A stretch of DNA of 64,000 nt from positions 1,634,001 through 1,698,000 of the forward strand of contig WBVU01000004.1 of the NCBI GenBank assembly GCA_009192285.1, written 5' to 3'. Below are positions 32,429 through 46,000 of this stretch, in pieces. Below the pieces are notes generated by a model. That model saw only the letters and a program-made list of their open reading frames with translations, searched no databases and was not told where the DNA came from. This stretch comes from Morchella semilibera. Taxonomy: Eukaryota > Ascomycota > Pezizomycetes > Pezizales > Morchellaceae. The position numbers and the translations under genes were made by a program. Position 1 is the stretch's first letter. Each line of letters opens with the position of its first letter.

Positions 32429-34207
32429 ATGCCAAAACGCCGAGTCCCGCCCACGCCGCGAAGTAACAAGAGAAAAAACAAAAAGGTGCAGCAAAATCTA
32501 AACTCCATGTTCTCTAGCAATCGGTACACTCATGCTTACACCCCACACAGTTGCCAGAGACTGCGAATGAGTTCTTGGATGGTGAGATACGAAAGATAAG
32601 GCCTCTTTGGTGTAGCTGGATAGGTAACTGATCGCAACCCAACACAGTCGGCGTTGAGCTCGAAGAGTCCGGAGACCGCTGGCGGCCAGGTGATAAACTG
32701 AAGGCGTGTAACCTGCTCCATCAAATCCAATGGCCCTATAAGAATACACATAATAATGATGTAGATATGTGGGTGTATAGGCAGGGCGGTTCTACCAAAA
32801 AGCTGTTGAGAGCTATGGCTCGGCCCTGCAGGTGAAGCCGGACTCGTTCGACGCCGCCTATAATCTGTATACACTCCCCCCCCCCCAACCACCACTACCT
32901 CCCGTGTCGCCGTTATAGTTGTGCTAACTGGCATGGCCGCAGTGCCCGCCTCCAATACCAGCTCGCCCAACACCCTGAGCTTTTAGGCTCCACTCACCGC
33001 AGCTCGCGCCTACTGCTCAATACCGCGCTTGACAGTCACCGGCGCTGCCTATCCTTGAACCCTTCGAACGAGGATGCTCTCTTGTATGCCACCTGTACAT
33101 AAAACCACCGTGCAGAGCTGACTGAAAAACAGCAACACTGGTCAAGTGCTCTGTAGTTTTGCCGAAATCTTATGTGAATATAGAACCGCGCCAATAGAGG
33201 CCAAGACCGAGGCTGCGCAACTCCTCGTCGAGGCTGTCACAATCCTACAGAAATGCCTCGGTATCCAAGAAGCACAATACGCCGCTCTCCAGAACCTTGG
33301 GCCCCAGCAGGGGGACGATGTGCCCATGGACGGGGAGGAGACCGCGGCAGAAGTTATTCCAGAAGAAGTTGAAGACGGTATGGACGAAGATTCCCCACCT
33401 GAACAATGGGCTATTGTCCAGGTGCCCACTACGCCCGACCACCTTCTTGACACATCCCTCGCAGCGCTCCAAGCACTCACCACGCTCCTCCCCCTCTCCG
33501 CCGAAGGCCTCGGACAGCCACTTTCCCAGACGCAGGCTACCGCACAAACACTCATCGAGGTCACAGTCCCGCCACTATCACAAGCTACAGGCCGCCAGCA
33601 CGAGGTCGCCCTTACGACAGCAAACCTCCGGGTAGCGCTCGCTGAAGCCTCCTTTAAAACCGGAGGTAGTGCCGCAGCGTGGGAGACGGCGATCCGCGCC
33701 GCGTTCGACGGCTGGGAAGCAGCAGATTTTCAAGCATTATGCGATAGGGCAGATGCGCATATCCAGCTCGCCGCTACGGTGGGAGACGAGGCACTGGCGT
33801 GGAAACATTATGCATTTGCTGCCCAGAACCTTTCGGCAGCGGCCAAGCTAGAGCCGTTGAAAGCCGAGATCAACATTGCGCGGGGTGACATTGAGCTTTT
33901 GCGGTCACGACTCGGGGTCCCATCAGCGGTCCAGAGTCGGGCGTTGTTGGTCAAGAACGCAGGCGTGTATTACCGTGGGGCAAAGAGGCTAGAGGGGAGT
34001 GATGGGGGAGTGAGGAGTGAGGCAGTGGTGAAGGAGGCCATGGTCGGATTTGAGATGGGGGATGCGGATGCACTCAAGGGGATCACGATGAGTGAGACCG
34101 TAAGGGATGTGATTGTTGAGGCGGTAGATGAGGGGATATTTGGGATAGAATGGCTGGACCATGTGGGTGGCAGGGCTTCTATTGCCCCTCCTCAACTGAT
34201 AGATTGA
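32429..34207 (+). CDS. TPR-like conserved fungal protein, six exons
   Basis: Exons 32429-32485, 32551-32581, 32648-32707, 32785-32866, 32943-33083 and 33133-34207 give 481 residues; every junction is GT-AG and in phase. The N-terminus is MPKRRVPPTPRSNKRKNKK, then LPETANEFL, EESGDRWRPGDKLKAW and RFYQKAVESYGSALQVKPDS, a TPR-like helical pair, then FDAAYN spliced to ARLQYQLAQHPELL, LNPSNEDALFNTGQVLCSFA, an acidic insert, EQWAIVQVPTTPDHLLDT and a long helical C-terminal half. This order matches a conserved ascomycete TPR-domain protein whose role I do not know. The five 5' exons are easy to miss because only the last exon is long. Intron 5 is only 49 bases. Confidence 0.87.
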
Positions 34208-36154
34208 TATCTCCGAATCTCTTTCGACGGGAACGTCTAATACGTGGTCCACAAGACGATCATGGGTACGACTCGTAGCTTAGGATATAACATGCTCTGG
34301 TTCCAAGGAACGATAACGTGAAGATCCAATGATCTAGATTCCCACATGCACGCTTCCAAGAAAGAAAGTACTGAAGATCAATGATCCAGAGAGCCTTGTT
34401 AAAGTCAATGACCTTTTGAAGACTTTTTTGTTCCGTCCCACCAATAATTGATGCTGTCTACTCTAGAGTGAGATGCAGGTTGAGACCACCATCCTTGTCA
34501 AGCTACCCCGGAACGCGCTGATCCGTACGCACTCAAGAGATGCAGCTGCTCCAGATGCTATCTGACTATCTATCGGTAGTTGCACAACAGGAAAAGGGCC
34601 ATTCTACCTCCTCCTATATTGAGGCACCAAACCCGGATCTATGTTTGCCAGAAGCCAGTACCCCAGTCTTCCCCTCCCCCACACAAACAAATGGGTAAAC
34701 ACCCGAGGGAGAGAGAGAGAAAGAAAGAAAAAAAGACGACGAGTCGCATCCATCTCTCCAAGCTGGGGTAAGAGCGGGGTTGGGTCCGCGTTTTTTTCTT
34801 TATTTATTTTTGTTCTTTGTTACAATGGGTTTCTACCCTTGAAAGTTAAACAAGTTAAACGTTATCATAGAGCAGGTTATGTACTTAGATAATGGTTCTG
34901 GAAAGATGAGTCGCGTAAAGCCAGTCCAAAATTGGCATCCAAACCGAAGCTGAATCATCGCCTTCCTGAGCATAATTATCATTAGCCCATAGACTTCTTA
35001 CTGTTCTCACACCAGCGGATGCGATAGGACAGGCACTTTGATGCTGTTTAAGATGTTCTTTGCTGGCACCAGCTGTCACCATTTTGGCACCCCAGGACCC
35101 CCCCCCCCCCCACCACCACTCCCACGCTGTCGGATCAGCGATGCCGCTGCTGGGCCGGGCTGTAAATGGAAACGTAACAAATGGAATACCTGGAATTGGC
35201 AAAATGTCTCTCTTCTGTGGAAGTTTCCCCCCTCCCACGACCTTCTGCAATCCCTGACTGAGCCTCCACAAAAAAAAACCTGGCTGAAAGAGAACCCCGA
35301 AAATTGAGGCTTTCCTGCCCTGGGCGCTGCACTCGCCTTGAACCTTACATGCCTGCTGCGGGATCTTTGCCTACGATCCCATCATCCCCTCTCCACCAAT
35401 TATCCCATAAGGTTAGTCTGGAGGGGGCCGATTGTCGAATATAAGTGTAGAACTGAGGAACGTTGAAGTGGTTACTGCAACTGCTACTGTCTTTTCTATC
35501 TACTTGTTTCGCTCGCTCACCACCACTCAATTGTGCCCCCCATCCCCAGCGGCGGCGGCCCAAAGGCTCCAGTGGTCCCCAACCAACAAACTAAAGTGTC
35601 TCTGTCTTAAACCCACACGTCATCCTTATTTTCTGTTTCACTCTTCGGAGGCAAAAAAAAACGGAGCCAGCCTATCCCACAGTTGGGATCTGCCGAAGTA
35701 GAAAGGAATTTTTTTTTAAAAAAAAGAAAAGAAAGAGAGATAGGGGAAGGGTTAAAGGATAAGAAGGAGAGCCTAGGACGGAAACCTTAAAGTTTCGCAT
35801 CGTTCGTTGGGCTGCCCCCCTTCCCCTCCATAAAACAAACGGTTTTTCTCTTCGGCATACACCCTGGTGGTTTGCTATTTTCAATCTTTCACCACAAGCA
35901 TCAACAACACTGGCAATACGAACAATTAATTAAATATACAGTGACTTACTATTGTTGTTGTTGCTTTGACCTCACTACAGGAGAGGGAGGGTTCAACTAC
36001 GTACTATCCTACCACGTACTGAAGAGGAAAGGGGAATCAGGGAATATTACTACACCTACTAGCTGGGGAAACAGTTAACAAATAGCCATACTGGATATAT
36101 TCACCACCACCACCACCACCACAACCACTATCACTACTGCAATTTATTCGGGGA
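34208..36154. other. Intergenic region, no supported gene
   Basis: A C14 run lies at about 35098-35111 and a CAC repeat at 36103-36120 just before the PH-domain gene. A minus-strand frame at 34885-35271 (128 codons) crosses the C-run and has no recognisable similarity; it could be an unrecognised small gene but I do not call it. Confidence 0.5.
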
Positions 36155-37640
36155 ATGTCGCCCACACCTTCATTACGCCGCAGCCTAGCAGAGCAGGTGG
36201 TGGCCGGCAACCTAACCGGTGATGGGGAGTCCGGCGTGCGAATTACGGGCTTCCTGCCGCAGTCGAGTACGCTCCGACGCTCCGTCTCGGAATACTACGA
36301 AAGCGCCGGCTACTCTAACAGGAGTAGTACCGACGATCCGGTTACTACCAGTAGTAGCGGTAGCTCTTCAGCCTCAGCCCCGCAACAGCACCAGCCGCCA
36401 CATCCCATCACCGCCACACCGCCAACATATGACGATACTGTCCAGGCCGCTGAGAAACCTCTCCCGCCCTCCCGCTTCCGCATCTCGCCACGAGAGGAGG
36501 AGGGTAATGAGCAGCTGCCGGAATACTCTTGCACGCTGCATAAGGAAGCCATCTTTGAGCTCAAGATGGAGATGAGTTCGCCGTTTGAGCGTGCACCGAA
36601 GCGCCGGTGGGGGAAGACTTATGCCGTCCTCTACGGTACGCTCCTGCAGCTGCATAAACCCCGGCGCATCCCCTTCTTCTCGGGACTAAAAAAGACGAGA
36701 TTACAGGCCGGACGCCCGGTGGGGCATGTTCCCGGAGAGGTGGTCAAGTCATATACGCTACAGTTGGCCGAGGTGGGGATTGCTGCAGATTATCGAAAGT
36801 GAGTGTGTCTTGGAAGTATCAATAGCAAATAAGTTGTCAGAAGTATCATTGATCCTAACAGTAATATTTTTCTACTAATTTAGACGCCACTTCGTAATCC
36901 GCATTCGCGCCCAAACCGAACAATTCCTCCTTAGCTGCCGCACGCTCGAGGTCTTCCTCGAATGGCTCGAGGCGCTTAGCGCCGCCGTCGACCTCTCTCC
37001 GTCACTTGAGGAGCGCTCCCTCCCACGGTACCAGACCCTTCCCCGCCGCCGTCGCCGCCGTCGGTCCCCCCGCGTAGACCAGGACGCAACTATCCGCCGT
37101 AACAACCCCAACCCCGGCGATGGTAATACGGCCCCTACAACTACTGGCCGTCGCACCCCCTCCCCTACCCGCGCCAGCACCGATACCTGCACCGACACCC
37201 GCACCCCCTCCCCACCTCCGCTACCACGCTCCTCCCGCCCCCGCGCCCAGACACGCATTCCGCGCGTGCAGGAGCTTGATGACAGCGATTTTGCTGCAGA
37301 TGGGAAGTGGTCGCCAGCGCAGCAGATCACGGCCGAGGCCAACATGCGCTACGCACGACGGTGCATGGCTATTCTCGTTGGTGACGCGCCGCGGCAGAGT
37401 GACTATGTGATCAAGGACGGGAAGCGGTACAAGCTCATCTACGAGAAGAAAGAGCTTGAGCCCGTCGTTGAGAACACGGTGGGTGCCGGGGCGGCAGTTC
37501 TGCCGCCAGCATATGAAGGGCTCGGAATCGCGGCGAAGACCGGTGTCATTGGGAAATTGTTGAGGGAGGAAGAGGAGGCGGAAGATGAGGGTGAGGGTGA
37601 GGAGGTGGATGATGATCCGAGGCCAACAATTGTCGTTTGA
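36155..37640 (+). CDS. PH-domain protein with disordered flanks
   Basis: Exons 36155-36798 and 36884-37640 give 466 residues. A Ser/Thr/Pro-rich N-terminus with LRRS motifs (LRRSLAEQ, LRRSVSEYYES, possible basophilic kinase sites) precedes a PH fold at about residues 131-253: HKEAIFELKMEMSSPFERA, then RRWGKTYAVLYGTLLQLHK, IPFFSGLKK, SYTLQLAEVGIAADY and, after the intron, HFVIRIRAQTEQFLLSC and FLEWLEALSAA, the C-terminal PH helix with its Trp. The second half is Arg- and Pro-rich, then TAEANMRYARRCMAILV and an acidic tail. PH domains bind phosphoinositides or proteins; the localisation is likely plasma membrane (inference). Conserved in filamentous ascomycetes as far as I recall; no gene name. 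Confidence 0.86.
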
Positions 37641-38542
37641 GGCATGAGCATGAGTTGAGGGTTTTTTCTTTTTCCTTTTTTATTATTCCTTTTTTTCCTT
37701 TTCCTTTTCTTTCCTTTTTTGCATATAGCTTTGGCGTTGGCATATTTCTTTTTTATTTGCATCGGTGATGTTGGCTCGGGGCGGAGTAAGAAAAAAAAAA
37801 TCATTGACGGGACGAAATACGGGGAGGATACGGACGACTTTGGAGTTTATTTATCTATTTTACTGATTAGCGATTCGAATATTGTTTATTTATGAGTGCG
37901 AGCACCATACATAGGTTTTTTCTTCCCCCCCCCCCCTCTTTTCTTTTTTATTTTATTTCTTTTAGACTCTCTTTTATTTTTACTCTACATTTCTACAGGG
38001 GGCCCGGGAGGAGTTTGATTATAAATTACATAGCTACAAGTATTGACTTAGACACTGTATACAGATGGGGGGCCCCCGGTTATTGTCCTTTTTTTTCTTT
38101 TTTTGTATTTATTAGAAAGAGCACACTCGTTTTTATTTCTTTTGTTGATTTTTTGTGTTATTTCAGGATACATACCCTAGAGTAGACTAGAAAGCATATG
38201 TACCTATTTTCACATCTGTACAATCGCTCCTGATTTCTATATATCTAAAGTGACCGCATTCACCACCTACCACGATGCCTATTCACCTGTGTCGTACATA
38301 CCAAGTCACTCGGCAAAACCACAAGTATTCCCTATGGGGCATAAGAAGGTATAATTTTAATTAATACCAATAAGAGACCTCTGATAATGTAAATGCAAAA
38401 AGGATATATGTTTACAAAAATACAAAATAATGTTAATTTCTTTGCGCGTGATAAACTTCATGTAACCAACGCCTTACCACACCATCCACATTCCTAACTA
38501 CAGCTCACTTTTCTCAAAAGAAAAAAAAATACCTGCTTCTGC
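37641..38542. other. Convergent 3' flanks, pyrimidine-rich
   Basis: The PH-domain and Yip1 genes converge here. The plus strand is T/C-rich with a C11 run at about 37927-37937. No gene seen. Confidence 0.5.
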
Positions 38543-39567
38543 TTATAAGGCGTCGCCGGTAGCCACTGCCTTGCCTCCAAAAATGGCCATAATGCCAAAC
38601 ACACTATAGAAAAGTCCGAGGGGGTATGCCACGAGCAGTCTCATGTCCTTTACCCTCAACACACTCACAAACACGTTACTCGCTGAGTATGTGCACCACG
38701 AGATAGTGAGAGCGGTGTGAAAATATCCAATCGGCCCATTCATCGGGTACAGTACCCCAATGAATGAGGTGAATACGAGTGGCAGGAGACAGTATCCCAA
38801 GACGGACGCAGACCGGATATAGTTTAGCGAGTGTGATGGCGGTGACATAAGGTTAAGAATAAGGTGCAGTGAGATGGAGCCAAGGAGGGCGACGCCATAG
38901 ATATAGCCGAAATGCACCTTGCCGGACTGAACCGGAGCAGAAGAAAAAGGTCAGCACGCGGGCAACGATCGCCTCCCCAATGTCAAGGCATCCACTTACA
39001 AGTAACAGGAAAGCACCAAAGAGTAGACAAAACAGAATTGGCCCAGCGACGTCACTGTCGTCCATCATATGTTGGTCGACATTCGACATAGGGTTCAATA
39101 CAGCCAAGGTCTGTTGCAGAAAGAAAAAATTCCATTAGTCCGACCATCCAAACCGTCCCAACCATTCCATCTGTCCGGGGTAAACCCGAGGGGGACATAT
39201 TATTATTACACACCTTCATTTTGATGTGTCCAAAATTGACACCTAGCTCCTCCAGTAGCGGTTGCTCGTCCTCGTAGCCTCCGGTACCAAACGCGGCCAA
39301 CCAGCCAGGTGCTAAGCCCCCCTCTCTCGATGCCCCACCTCCACTGCCGCCCCCATACCCGCCACTCACCATGGAGCCCATAGACCCCATCGAGCCCATG
39401 GCGCCCATCCCACCAAATCCATATCCAGATTGCTGTTGTGGCGGTGATGCTTGGCCAGAAGCTCTTCCTACGTCTGCATAGGAGCTTTGGTAGAATTGTA
39501 AGTTGTTTGGATTTCCGTACTGTGGCTGTTGCTGCTGTGGTGGGGGCGAGTTGAAGAAGCTGGCCAT
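38543..39567 (-). CDS. yip1: Yip1-family ER-Golgi membrane protein
   Basis: Exons on the minus strand: 39567-39214, 39110-39000 and 38926-38543, giving 282 residues, all junctions phase 0. The cytosolic N-terminus is Gln/Pro-rich with a Gly/Met/Ser-rich segment (repeated MGSMGSM units), then EDEQPLLEELGVNFGHIKMK spliced to TLAVLNPM, DLDIGP-like DSDVAGPILFCLLFGAFLLL (first membrane helix) and SGKVHFGYIYGVALLGSISL, followed by three more hydrophobic helices. The ELGVNF-HIKxKTLAVLNP block is diagnostic for Yip1. Yip1 binds prenylated Ypt1/Ypt31 Rab GTPases and works in COPII vesicle formation. Confidence 0.94.
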
Positions 39568-40714
39568 ATTTGGGGGGGTGTATATGTGAGTGCTTGGGTT
39601 AAGGGGCGACGAGGACGATGAGAAGGAGGAGGGGTGGATTATGGAACGCGAGATGTAATGCTCTATGGTGATAGCTGTTTAAGTGGGGTGTTGGCGGGGA
39701 TGGTTGGGCACAATGGGTTGTGATGTGTCCGGAGTTGACGTTGACGTTGATACTTGCGTGTCAAAACTGGCTTCAGCAGTTTTGTGATAGGTGTGCACTT
39801 GGAAGTGGAGGGTTGGCTCAGACGTTGTGAGGCTCCGCGAATGTTTTCTTGGCGGTTACAGCCCCAGCTTTGAGCATAGAAACCATACTGTAAATCACAT
39901 ACTCTAAAGCCTGTGAGGAATCGATTACTATACTATATTACACATGTATAATACCATGATTTGCCCATACTCGACCGAATCACTTGGTGAGGATGCTTGG
40001 GATTTAAGCCGCCACACTCTGGAAGTGAAAGCTTATGTACATGATTATTGTGCATGAGAAATGACCTTTTCGGCATCTTTTGCCGCACAGATGATTTTTG
40101 GTAATATCAATCATTTCCATTCTCCACCGAGTCATGGTTGATGTTCTGCCTCTGTCCATAACCCAGGAAAGATAATCTAGAAATATATCTAGAAGCCGGA
40201 CCTCTACGCGTTGACATGATCTACTACTACCCGACGTCATACCTCCACAAGCAAGAAGCCGGACACCGAAGATTAGGTGATTGAACATCCTTTTTGATTT
40301 TGCCTAAGTCTTTTTTTGTACATGAACTGTAAGTGAATACCTATCTATGCTCCACCCGCCCTGTTATTCCCGCTGGAAGTCCGGAATATAGTCATAAAAA
40401 TCGCTAAATTATGTCCAGGAAGGGGAAAGGGTAAAGGCGGTTGAAAAAAATAAAATAAAGGTCAGAAACGTGGAAAAGGCCAAAAAATAAAAAAAAATAA
40501 AAAAACATGGTGGATCTTCCACGTTACGTACAGAAAGATAAACGAAAGAAAAAACATGCCCCATGAAACAGAACTGCCCCCACCCTAGATTGAAAAAAGA
40601 AATTTAAAAGATAAAAGAAGATAGCCACCCATTTTTCAATATTATGTCAGATCAACTCAGAACTTTTCCCCCAGAGTCAAGTTTTCCCCTTAACTATTCC
40701 TGCAACCCAGTCCA
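39568..40714. other. Intergenic region, nothing recognised
   Basis: Yip1 promoter side and 3' flank of the bHLH gene. A-rich runs near 40440-40510. No supportable ORF. Confidence 0.5.
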
Positions 40715-42814
40715 TCAGATACTAGTTGCAGAAAGCTGTTTCTCTGTCTCTGCCAGTTTCTTTTTCGTTTCCGACAGTTCCTTCTGTAACTCCTTTATGT
40801 ATTCGATTGCGCTCTCCACTGTGCTCGCTTTACTAGCTTGTGCCGCAGCAGCACTGGCAGCCGCACTGCTGCTGTTGTCGGATCCATTCCCGCTGTTATG
40901 TGGTAATAAAGCGGCGATCTCTGCCAAAGCATTGTTGATCCTATTTCGCCTTCCCTGCTCCGCAATTTTATGGCTTGTCCGTTTTGATGTCAAATTTGTC
41001 GAAAGCTCCGCAGGGTATGAAAGACCCAGTTGTTTGTGGTTGCCCTCAACAATATTCTGGTAATTTGATTTCAATAAAAGAGCAGAAGCTTCAAGATTCA
41101 TTCCTACAAGACCAGATGTGTTAGTGCATTGTTCTGATAGAGATTCAAAGAAAGCGAGGGGTTGGCGGTTGGGTTGGTAGGCGGAAGGACCAAGTCTTCG
41201 GGAAATTCAGGAGTGACCAAGACAATTCCTAAATAACTTAATCTTGACATATAGCCCCTCACTCATCAACCCCCACCACAATCCGTCGCTTTCCCTTGTT
41301 TGTTTCAGATGCGCATAGAAATCCTCACCTTGAGGCAACAAAGGCTTTATACTTGGCGAAATCTTCGGTTGTATTGCAGGACTAGAGCAAACACTCCCGC
41401 GTTTCCCACTACGAGCACCAGGCTTGGAAACACTTTTCCGGCCAGATGAACTGCCCGGAGTCTGGGCACTCAACATCGGACTCTGCAACTGCTCTGAAAC
41501 TTTATTCGGATTTGAAGAGCCATTCACGGCGCCAAGGACAGGAGTGGATTGTCCGTCACTATTTGACGAGGCCCCAGAACTATTATCAACGGAATCCTTC
41601 CTAGCCCACGCGACATTCCGATTCAAAAACTCGGTTGAATCCATTGATATAGGTGGGATACCTTCCGTAGATAAGCTTGGCTTTTTCTGTAGCTTCATCA
41701 ACGAAGCCGGGGTTGCCGGTGCCCCCGCGGCCCTGCCGTTCGCCTCATTTGACGGGTGGATCATTGGGGAGCTTAGCGCGCGAGGAGGTGGAGGCATAAG
41801 CACATCAGGCAGCGGTTCGGGAGATACCGATTCGTTCGAAGATGTGTCACGGCTTGAGAACTGGGGGAAATTTCCATTTCCGTTTATATTTGTAGCCTGG
41901 TGTAATGGTGTCTGGGGATGCATAAGTGCGCCAGCCAGTTCTAAAGTTGCTGCTAATGGTGGCGGCGCCTTCTTTCTCTGTGGCTTCATACTTGGTGATT
42001 CACGGACAACTCGCGATGGGTTCCGAGATGTGGCTGACTTTCGGCGTCCTGCATTGACTTTTCTGTTGATGTTGGGCGAATCTTTAGGGTCGATGGGAGA
42101 GGTTGATTGCGAGTGATGTGAATGGACCATGTGAGGATTAGGCATGTGACTGCGGTGAGGGTGGGCATCGAGAGCAGGTGAGGTGAGAGGGCTGAAATAC
42201 TCGGGCATCGTAAACGAAGGCATGCTATGGATGAAATTCGTATCTAGAGGTGTAACTGCAGGCGAAACGAGTGGTGTAAATAGCATCTTTTGTGATAGAA
42301 AAAAGGTTTGTCAGTGCCCGCCGAAAATTATGCATGGTCCGCATTGAAAAATCACCTGTTCATCCCTAATATTATTGAATCTATTGTCCATCAAGATATC
42401 GGCCTCCATACTATGAGTATATGAATGAGGAAGCCCAGTCTGAAGGTCGATGCTAGAAGGTGTCGGGGGTATCATATTATGATGGTGCATCTGATGCTGC
42501 TGCTGCTGCTGTTGTCGTGATTGTCCCATTGTATTTATATCGTGAAACTGCACCCCAAGCATATCCTCAAGTTGTTGATCCTTTCCATCAAAACCGCCCG
42601 AACCGTGAAAATCAGTGTCCATGGCAGTGTGTTGGCTATGCGAGTCTTCATCTTCCTCCGCATCACAATCAACATCAACATCATCTCGGCCTGTCGGGTC
42701 AAATCCCGATGAAGGTATATCTAACTGTATCCCATCGAAACTAAAGAAATTTGAAAAATCTTCCCCTGGACCTGGAGGGTCGAGAGGCCATGGAGAAGTA
42801 ACTTCGGAACTCAT
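40715..42814 (-). CDS. nuc-1: NUC-1/Pho4-type bHLH transcription factor
   Basis: Exons on the minus strand: 42814-42356, 42286-41329 and 41103-40715, giving 601 residues. Near the C-terminus, about residues 512-580, is the basic helix-loop-helix: SKRTSHKIAEQGRRNRINNA for the basic region and helix 1 start, a loop expanded by Ser/Ala runs, and STVESAIEYIKELQKEL for helix 2, then a short coiled coil. It is preceded by SALLLKSNYQN and LSYPAELSTNLT, as in Neurospora NUC-1 and Aspergillus PalcA, the phosphate-starvation activators that bind CACGTG. His-Glu-Arg in the basic region fits E-box binding. The first half is disordered, with poly-Gln, acidic patches and many SP sites. Intron 2 (225 bases) is unusually long for this window. 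In Neurospora the activator is held inactive by a cyclin-CDK pathway. Confidence 0.92.
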
Positions 42815-43001
42815 GTTGAGTCAAGTGAATGTTAAGTGTTGCAGGCCCCAGAGGTGATGATGTTGCGACTGGAAGGTCGACGATAACGATAGCGAGCAGG
42901 AGGACAGATGTAACAGCTAGAGGTGAATTTGGGATGTATTTGGAGGCAGAGCCCGCGTGTGGGCCGCAGGCGTAGGAGTAAAAAAAGCAAAGCTGTGCTC
43001 A

Positions 43002-43041
<40 letters not shown>

Positions 43042-46000
43042 GTTCTGTCAGTTCAAAGTCTTGGATCCAGCAGATATATTCCCAGAGAGAGAGAGAGGAC
43101 GAAAAAAAAGTAAAATATCAGTCGACAGCAACTACAAGCGGCGACCGCGATCGCATCGATGCATCAGATGGGAGGACCAAGGTGGTTCTTCTACCTGTCA
43201 ACCTGTGTGAGCGGGAGGAAGTGGGAGTTCGAGCTGAGGAGAGTGAGGGAGACCGGACGACAAACCAAGAGGGGTGGGGGACTAAAATCATATATCAGGG
43301 GATCTGACCAATTATAAGGCTTACGCAGGCGATCGGGGTTCAGTTTTTGGGCGTTTTTGTAGCCTTTACCTTTGCCGCAAGTTAGCCCGCCACACCATCA
43401 TATCTACTCCACATACATAGAGACCTTCATCCGCTCAATTATCTTGTCTCCCTCTCACTTCCCCTTCAACTTGTGGGTTTCTCGGCAGCCCTGGTCTCAA
43501 TCAATAAATGGGGTGGCCTGCAATTGCGCAAACCGAGTAAATCCTCCTGGACTTCAGATAATATGATGGGAAGAGTGGAAAGGGAAACAAAAGAAAAGAA
43601 AGGGAAGGGAAGGGAAAAAAGGCAAAAAAAAAAAAAAAAAAAAAAATTGTCATCACATTCCTTCCAGCTTGGTTTCGAACAGCAGCTGGCCCTTTTAGTC
43701 AATGAGCACCTACCCACCGCTGTAGAACTTTACCAGTACATACTCTAAATACGCTTCGTACAACAACGCACAGCTTCTTCTAAGGTGAGAAGATATGCTC
43801 CCCTCCCGGAGTTGCTCTGCCTACCTTCGTTAACAAGGTAAATACTAACTATCCTGGCTCCCCGAGAACTGCCTTGGATAATTCATCCCAAGGCAACCGT
43901 TAAACTACTTAGTACGCGGACTATTTCGGTAGTTTTTTCCTTGGTATTGCATCGTGTGGACAAGCGTTCTTAGTTCTGATTCTGAACTCGGTATGCACTG
44001 TGGACCGCACACCGCATTACCAGGAAGGCTGGGGCTTGGGCTTGACCCAACCCAGCCAACTACCTATTAGGGTCTAGGCTACAGGTCTCCGTTCTGAAGC
44101 GACGACGATCAAAAGCTCGCCCCTCTTTATTTCTTCCGCGACACATCTTGGAGTTGTCATTTCTAGTTTTGATAGGAGGTTGCCGCTTGGATGGTGTTGC
44201 AATATTATGCGTGGGTGGTTGCAAAAAGTTTCCGGCCGGCAGGAAAAAGGCAGGCATTGGAATAACGCAATATCTGATGGTGCATACCAACCCACGGCCA
44301 TACCTGCCGAAACCCTTTTCTTGTGTGGATAAAACAGTGGTAAAAACCGTCATAAAGGTGCGGATTCAACCGTGGGACCACCAGTCGTGCGCGTTCATTT
44401 TGCGTCGAAAGCAAGAAAAAAAATGTTACTCCGCCTCCGCCGGCGTCGATTCTTGAATCATTGACTTTACTGCTGTGTACCGTACCGCGGCCTACAAAAA
44501 CCTACCTATAAACGTCACAGGAGATGCATATAAACGGCTGACAAGTTCTTTCGAGCTTTAGCCGGAAATCAACATCTCACAAGTGACAGAAAAACCCCCA
44601 GCTCCATGAGGTCGAAAACAAAATGGTTTGTACAACCTACCAAATCTGCAAGGAAGGCCCTATTTTAAATAGAGATCCTGCATAGAAGCGAGATCGGAAC
44701 CTTTACAACCTAGGGAGCAAACGGCTAGTCTATATGCCTCTTCCACCATGGAAGATGTTTCGATAATCGTTCCAACCAGAAGCTTCCCGAACCTAAAGGT
44801 TTGGACCTTGAAGTAAAACAGGAAAAAGTAAATTGCAGCAGCGGATTATCTGGAGAAACGGAGCGTAGAAATAAGCTTAGCTACCAGTGGCCCCGGACAT
44901 CATGATTCCGACTGAATGGGCTCAATAGCAACAACAGAGACGTCCTGGCGTAAATCCCTTCCGCTTCCAGTAGCCAAATTGATAGTATGCCTCCCCCCCA
45001 CGCCTATGATCTCGAGTAAGTATATCGAGCGTTGCTAGCAATTAATATAACCCCTACTTTTATAGCCTCTCTGGGATTCCATGTTTCAGTTACATCATAG
45101 CGGGGGGGTACAACAATAATTAGTACCACAGCAAGCAACGGAAAGAGTTGTAATTTTAGTTTTCAGAAGCTTAGCCCGTAAGAAAAGTTATGCCACATGA
45201 AAATGGTTGAGGGGATGGCCAATCAGAGGCCAGCAATGACCAAGACAAATACAGTGTGCCCCTGCAGCCCGCTACCGATTATGTCGTCGACCAGGCGCAA
45301 CTGGCCATGGCAGGGAAGATCGTGGGGTTGTAATCGATTCATCGGTCCCGCTTAACGCGTCTGCCCGCCTGATAACGTGGTCTGGAGCGTCATAAAAAGA
45401 ATTAGTTGGAGATGTCAATTGCGGCTTCCTGCACATTGGTACTGGGTGATACAAAGACCTCCCTAAAGGAGGTACATATGTACTTATTTTATTTTTTTAA
45501 TTATTTTTCTTCTCAAGTTTCGACCCCTGGTGTTATCTCAACACTTACATCTACTGAGTCGTTTCTCACTTTTTTCCTGCATAGGCTTCGTCAATTTCAT
45601 CTCATTTCAAACCTTTGAGACATTGGCTAATCTTATATCCTCTAGATAAGAGAGTTATTTAATACGACCCGGAAAGTTAGGTGTCGTTTTTCAAAGTTTC
45701 CTTATCACAACGGTTTCTCTCGTTGCATGAAAAATCACTCGGCATACAGACCCAAGTATGTATGTACGAGTAGTGTAATGCTACATGTAGTACCTGAGAT
45801 GCCGAGCAAAAAATCATATTCTGTACGTCTCACCTACTTAAGTATTTCGAATAGAGTTCACATGAGATTTTCAGTTAATGACCAGTTGTCCCAAGCAAAG
45901 CCTCCCAATTACATGCGGCCGGCGGGTGGCCAAGCACTTTAGTCCCCTTCTACCAGTTAAGCTAGAGAGTGCGGGGCCTATCCCGAGATGAAACTTTCCT

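Noticed and set aside
33146-34207. TPR protein beginning at 33146 as a single-exon gene
   Set aside because: That codon is GTG and the conserved N-terminal half is encoded in five short exons back to 32429.
34885-35271. Minus-strand 128-codon ORF starting MWRLSQGLQKVVGGGKLPQK
   Set aside because: Protein-like start, but it crosses a C14/G14 run, has no recognisable family, and no supporting splice pattern. Kept only as a note.
36875-37345. Minus-strand ORF of 156 codons
   Set aside because: Antisense shadow of the Arg/Pro-rich part of the PH-domain gene.
40170-40265. Two nearby copies of AGAAGCCGGAC
   Set aside because: Only 11-12 bases and no further structure; likely chance.
41424-42116. 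Plus-strand ORF of 230 codons
   Set aside because: Antisense shadow of exon 2 of the bHLH factor.
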